A DNA stretch of 17,350 nucleotides from JBGPHT01 sp041484525 (GTDB lineage Bacteria; Acidobacteriota; Terriglobia; Bryobacterales; Bryobacteraceae), in assembly GCA_041484525.1 (NCBI GenBank), contig JBGPHT010000163.1, forward strand, positions 1 through 17,350, written 5' to 3'. Every line of letters begins with the position of its first letter. Within the stretch, counting starts at the first letter, position 1. The position numbers and the translations under genes were made by a program. The notes beneath the pieces are model-generated. The model worked only from the letters and a program-made list of their open reading frames with translations, searched no databases and was not told where the DNA came from. Shown here piece by piece: positions 14,641 to 17,350 of this stretch.

Positions 14641-15411
14641 ATGATCATTGGCCCTCAATCCAATCTGCGTTTTCTTCCGGCAGCGATGACACGGCGCCAA
14701 GCGCTGATGTTCGAGGGCATCCGTTTCTCGATTCAAATGGCGGATTTGGCGCATACTCGATTACGTGAGACCTTGCTTCGGCTTACGGACGCTGCTGAGG
14801 GACCTCATGAGGATGCTGGCATGGCGCTTGAAGATGCCTGGTCGGTAATCGATTCGGCCCACCGGCTCAAGTTCATTCTTCTGCAAGCGCCCGGCATAAC
14901 CCACCGAGACCGATGGCCGAGCATTCGCAAGCTCACCCATGAAATGGGCCCGACGATCGAGGACCTTCGCAACGTCCTCCAGCACCTTGACCAAGACGTC
15001 GCCTGTCGCGTTCACCAGAACTGGCCGCTCTTCGGAATGCTTCACTGGTTTCGTCTCAACCCTGATAGAAACTCGGGCAGGATATGTACACTCATGGCCG
15101 GCACGATTGTGGATGGGCAAAGACCGCTCATTCAGGTCCACGGAAAGAGGATCTACGAACAGCCGCTGGGAATGATTGAACTTCAGACAGAGGTCGGTAC
15201 CGTTTCAATTTCGGATCTCATGGAAGTATTGAGGAGAATCGCCGGTGATTTCGAACGCTCACTGACGGAGCCGACGCCGCTGGTCTGCTCTCCGAACCGG
15301 AGTGGGTCGAGACGATTGACGTCATGCGCGGCCTGGGCGCTAAGGCCACGGACGAACAGTTCGAGCGTGTCCTTCGCCACCTCATCCGCACTCAAACCAA
15401 GGTCAACGTGA
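14641..15411 (+). CDS. Unrecognised protein with HEPN-like RNxxxH motif; 3' end runs out of frame into the next gene
   Basis: A 256-residue frame. Residues ~1-205 read as a genuine protein: a helical N-terminal region (FEGIRFSIQMADLAHTRLRE, DAWSVIDSAHRLKFILLQAP), then LRNVLQHLD, then a beta-rich part (RICTLMAGTIVDGQRPLIQV, GMIELQTEVGTVSI) and ISDLMEVLRRIAGDFERSL. The segment RNVLQH fits the Rx4H (RNxxxH) motif of HEPN-fold RNases, but that is only a motif match. After about residue 207 the sequence becomes Ser/Arg-rich and is the helix-hairpin-helix gene read in the wrong frame, so the original C-terminus seems lost. Codon use is less GC-biased than in neighbours, suggesting acquisition from elsewhere. 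The start is uncertain; an in-frame ATG at 14710 is an alternative. Confidence 0.55.
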   Translation: MIIGPQSNLRFLPAAMTRRQALMFEGIRFSIQMADLAHTRLRETLLRLTDAAEGPHEDAGMALEDAWSVIDSAHRLKFILLQAPGITHRDRWPSIRKLTHEMGPTIEDLRNVLQHLDQDVACRVHQNWPLFGMLHWFRLNPDRNSGRICTLMAGTIVDGQRPLIQVHGKRIYEQPLGMIELQTEVGTVSISDLMEVLRRIAGDFERSLTEPTPLVCSPNRSGSRRLTSCAAWALRPRTNSSSVSFATSSALKPRST

Positions 15412-15590
15412 ACACGGCGACCGCGGCGCAGATTGCCCCGGTGCTGGACATCAGTGACGCCGCTGCCGCTGTTCTAGTGAAACACCGTGGTGAAAAGGGA
15501 GCCTTCAAAACGATCGAAGATCTGAAAAAGGCCGCCGGTCTGGATCCGACGAAGCTGGAAGAGCGCAAGGATCGTATAGCGTTCCAGTAG
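15252..15590 (+). pseudogene. 5'-truncated helix-hairpin-helix (ComEA-like) protein gene
   Basis: The frame reads RTLTDGADAAGLLSEPEWVE, DVMRGLGAKATDEQFERVL, then a helix-hairpin-helix DNA-binding-type domain: VNVNTATAAQIAPVL, ISDAAAAVLVKHRGEKGAFK, TIEDLKKAAGLDP and ending ERKDRIAFQ. An in-frame TGA at 15246-15248 lies just upstream, and no start codon occurs before the ATG at 15324, so the homologous sequence extends past any possible start. Related proteins I recall carry an N-terminal signal peptide and a cytochrome-c-like or similar domain before this part. An 88-residue product from 15324 could still fold as an HHH domain, but would lack an export signal. Confidence 0.6.
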
Positions 15591-15718
15591 ACCCGGACCG
15601 CTGCGGTACGGCTTGCCGATCAAAGTCCATCCATATTCTGCCGAGCCCGGCCGCAGTCCCTGAGCGCCTGCCCGCTCATTCGGCGTAGAGGTGGAACGTT
15701 GTCTCGTGCGCCGTCCCG

Positions 15719-16600
15719 CTACTTGGCCTTCTGCAATTCCTCGTCGATGGCCGTCCGGATCGCCGTCAGGTCCAGCGCGCCGTTGTATTTCCGGCCGTTG
15801 ATGAATACCGACGGGGTGCCCTCCACGCCCGCGCGGTCGCCGTCTTCCACGTCGTGCGCGACGGTCTTCTTCGTTTCCGCGGAATCAAGATCCGCCTCGA
15901 AGCGCTTCATTTCGAGTCCGGCCGTGCGAGCCAGCGCCAGGATCGATGGACGGGATAAGTCGCGCCGGTGAGTAAAGAGGGCATCGTGCATGGGCCAGAA
16001 CTTTCCCTGTTGATGGGCCGCAATGGCGGCGGCAGCGGCCACCGCGGCCTGCGAGTGCGTGTCCAACGGGAACTGCTTGAAGATGAGTTTGATCTTCCCC
16101 GGATACGCCGCCAGCACCGCATCCAGCTTGGCGACTGCGATCGAACAGTAGGGACACTGAAAATCGGAGAACTCCACCAAGGTCAGCACAGCGCCCGCGG
16201 GACCGCGAACGGGCGACCCGGCCGTGGGAATGGTCACCGGGTCCTCCAGCAGCTTGGGAGGCTGCGGACCCTGGCCCCACTTCGACGCCTTCGCGGCTTC
16301 GATGGCCTCGTTCTCGTTCTTGCCCGCGCGAATCGCATCCCCCATCGCGGCGGCCACGCCCTTGCTCCACGAGCAGCCCGGGTCCTTGACGCGGCACTCG
16401 GCCACCTTCATGCCGCATCCGCAGGTGCAGTCGTGGTTGCGGAGCAGGCGCAGCAGCGCGCGGCTTGTCAGCGGCGACATCCCCGAGAAGTCCACCGCCG
16501 GCAGGTTGACCACGGTCTTCCAGTCTGGTTGAGCGAGCAGCAGCGCGGCTCCCAAAACAGCGCATGCGGTGATCTTGAGTCCCCTCGCGGACAGATGCAT
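15719..16600 (-). CDS. DsbA-family thioredoxin with Cys-rich N-terminal domain
   Basis: A 293-residue exported protein starting at 16600, chosen because MHLSARGLKITACAVLGA begins a clear signal peptide ending near LLLAQ. The in-frame start at 16675 would add 25 residues that bury the signal. Residues ~33-105 form a small domain with five cysteines (HDCTCGCGMKVAECRVKDPG, C58, C60, C62, C69, C76). A DsbA-like thioredoxin domain follows: VEFSDFQCPYC with redox pair C149/C152, KQFPLDTHSQA, an inserted helical part, and cis-proline motif GTPSVFINGR (P263). It probably makes or reshuffles disulfides in the periplasm, or supplies reductant to a metal-binding partner. The Cys-rich part may be metal-binding or a second redox site. 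The gene converges on the HHH fragment across 128 bases. Confidence 0.88.
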   Translation of the reverse strand: MHLSARGLKITACAVLGAALLLAQPDWKTVVNLPAVDFSGMSPLTSRALLRLLRNHDCTCGCGMKVAECRVKDPGCSWSKGVAAAMGDAIRAGKNENEAIEAAKASKWGQGPQPPKLLEDPVTIPTAGSPVRGPAGAVLTLVEFSDFQCPYCSIAVAKLDAVLAAYPGKIKLIFKQFPLDTHSQAAVAAAAAIAAHQQGKFWPMHDALFTHRRDLSRPSILALARTAGLEMKRFEADLDSAETKKTVAHDVEDGDRAGVEGTPSVFINGRKYNGALDLTAIRTAIDEELQKAK

Positions 16601-17193
16601 GAGAATATTGTAGCGATAGCGCACCCGGATCGAGCCAAGGAAAATATGCATCCTGGGCCCCCACCTCCCGCTCAAGACGGCAGCAGTTTGGATCAGTTGG
16701 GTCTGCCCGCATCCTGGCCGTCAAGGGAAGCCGAAAGCATTTCCACATCGAACTGCTCTCCTCGTAAAGTCAGCCGGGCGCGGTAGATACCCGTGGGCAA
16801 GCCAGAAGGCGGAGCAACGGATAGACGTGGGACGCCGATCATCGTCCACGACAGGCCCCCAGTCTGGACACGTCTCGAACCCGCAGTTATGGAACCCAAT
16901 TCGCCCGATGCGGCACGGTGACTTTACAGGACGCGGCAATAGCCCCCAGAGAACCCGCTGTCTCGACTGGAACCCAGATAACTTCCGGAAGCGCCGTAAA
17001 CGCCCATAATCCGAAGCGGTGTGTGGTGATGGCTCGGGCCACGTTCCGGCAGCGCCCTCCCACACGCGGGATTCGGGCGCCGCTTCTGGCCGCTGCCGCC
17101 GCCCGGAGCTTCTACAACAACCCCAACGGCTGGGGCTCGATGTCTCCACCATCGCAGCCCATCCCCCGGCGGCCTGTGCCCTTGAGCGATTCC
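16601..17193. other. 593-base stretch with little convincing coding content
   Basis: It lies between the DsbA-family start and the stop of the DinB-like gene. No tRNA or known structured RNA was recognised. Short palindromes occur, for example CTTCCGGAAG near 16981-16990 and CCCCA-ACGGC-TGGGG near 17120-17134. Several open frames overlap on both strands, none with clear family character apart from the weak candidate at 16693-16899. Confidence 0.4.
16693..16899 (-). pseudogene. Possible remnant of a beta-rich domain gene
   Basis: A 68-codon frame reachable only from a TTG start, with an in-frame stop a little further upstream. The middle part, PSGLPTGIYRARLTLRGEQF, reads like an edge of a beta-sandwich (BACON or Ig-like) repeat, and DVEMLSASLDGQDAGRPN follows to a TGA. 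It is too short and isolated to be a confident gene and may be a chance open frame. Confidence 0.2.
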
Positions 17194-17350
17194 TTAAGAA
17201 TCGTAGCCGGGGCCGCCAGGCGACCCGCACTCTTTCCACAGCTTTTCCCAATTCCAGAGCCCGTACGCCACCTTGTTCGGCAACGGGAATCCGAGCTGAT
17301 GCGCGAGCATACAGACCTGCCCGCGATGGTGGGCTTCGTGAGAAAGCATG
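17194..17350 (-). CDS. DinB-like protein, C-terminal fragment (runs off right edge)
   Basis: On the minus strand the frame runs in from the window edge to a TAA at 17194-17196. The visible 51 residues begin MLSHEAHHRGQVCMLAHQLG, then FPLPNKVAYGLWNWEKLW and end GGPGYDS. The HEAHHRGQ helix is the C-terminal metal-ligand helix of the DinB/YfiT-type four-helix bundle, where a histidine from this helix joins others upstream to bind a divalent metal. Family members act as metal-dependent thiol transferases or have unknown roles. The N-terminal part is outside the window. Confidence 0.8.
   Translation of the reverse strand, partial: MLSHEAHHRGQVCMLAHQLGFPLPNKVAYGLWNWEKLWKECGSPGGPGYDS

Noticed and set aside
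16601..16675. Longer start for the DsbA-family protein
   Set aside because: It would place 25 residues, several of them Arg, ahead of a clear signal peptide.
1..17350. CRISPR array, tRNA or rRNA genes
   Set aside because: No regularly spaced repeats or recognisable tRNA/rRNA sequences were seen on either strand by eye.

Overview
The window is GC-rich, densely packed bacterial DNA. The gene set and protein styles suggest an Acidobacteriota genome, perhaps of the Bryobacter/Solibacter type. That is an inference from a BBP2-like porin, kinase-less KdpD proteins in a kdp operon, an alpha-glucan phosphorylase with an N-terminal DUF3417-like region, and a cysteine-rich DsbA-family protein. No rRNA, tRNA, CRISPR array, integrase or transposase was seen.

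Layout. The first ~350 bases hold an edge fragment on the + strand and a competing open frame on the - strand. A periplasm-facing outer-membrane porin (349-1674, -) is divergent from a compact potassium-uptake operon on the + strand (1799-9225). Its order is a Usp-like protein, a 27-residue membrane microprotein, kdpF (27 residues), kdpA, kdpB, kdpC, then two tandem KdpD-type proteins. Each KdpD-type protein has only the N-terminal KdpD sensor domain plus a universal-stress domain, with no membrane segments and no histidine kinase. No KdpE or kinase module is present in the window. A secreted TPR-like protein (9244-10077) follows. It converges on a secreted lytic transglycosylase (10121-10795, -), and a perfect 33-bp inverted repeat of REP type sits between the two. 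The repeat also supplies the last codons of the transglycosylase.

A glycogen/alpha-glucan phosphorylase (10887-13433, +) is followed by a zinc-ribbon protein (13721-14206) and a coupled membrane-protein gene that stops after 68 residues (14211-14417). A less GC-rich segment (about 14418-15260) carrying a gene of unknown function runs out of frame into a helix-hairpin-helix gene that has lost its 5' part. The segment looks like an acquired or rearranged piece between two broken genes. The right end holds a DsbA-family thioredoxin with a cysteine-rich N-terminal domain (15719-16600, -), ~590 bases with little convincing coding content, and the C-terminus of a DinB-like protein (17194-17350, -).

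How the genes work together. KdpFABC is a high-affinity K+-pumping P-type ATPase. The two KdpD-N/Usp proteins and the separate Usp-like protein put three nucleotide-binding-type Usp folds around the pump. This suggests cytoplasmic sensing or regulation without a local two-component kinase. That arrangement is the most interesting feature of the window.
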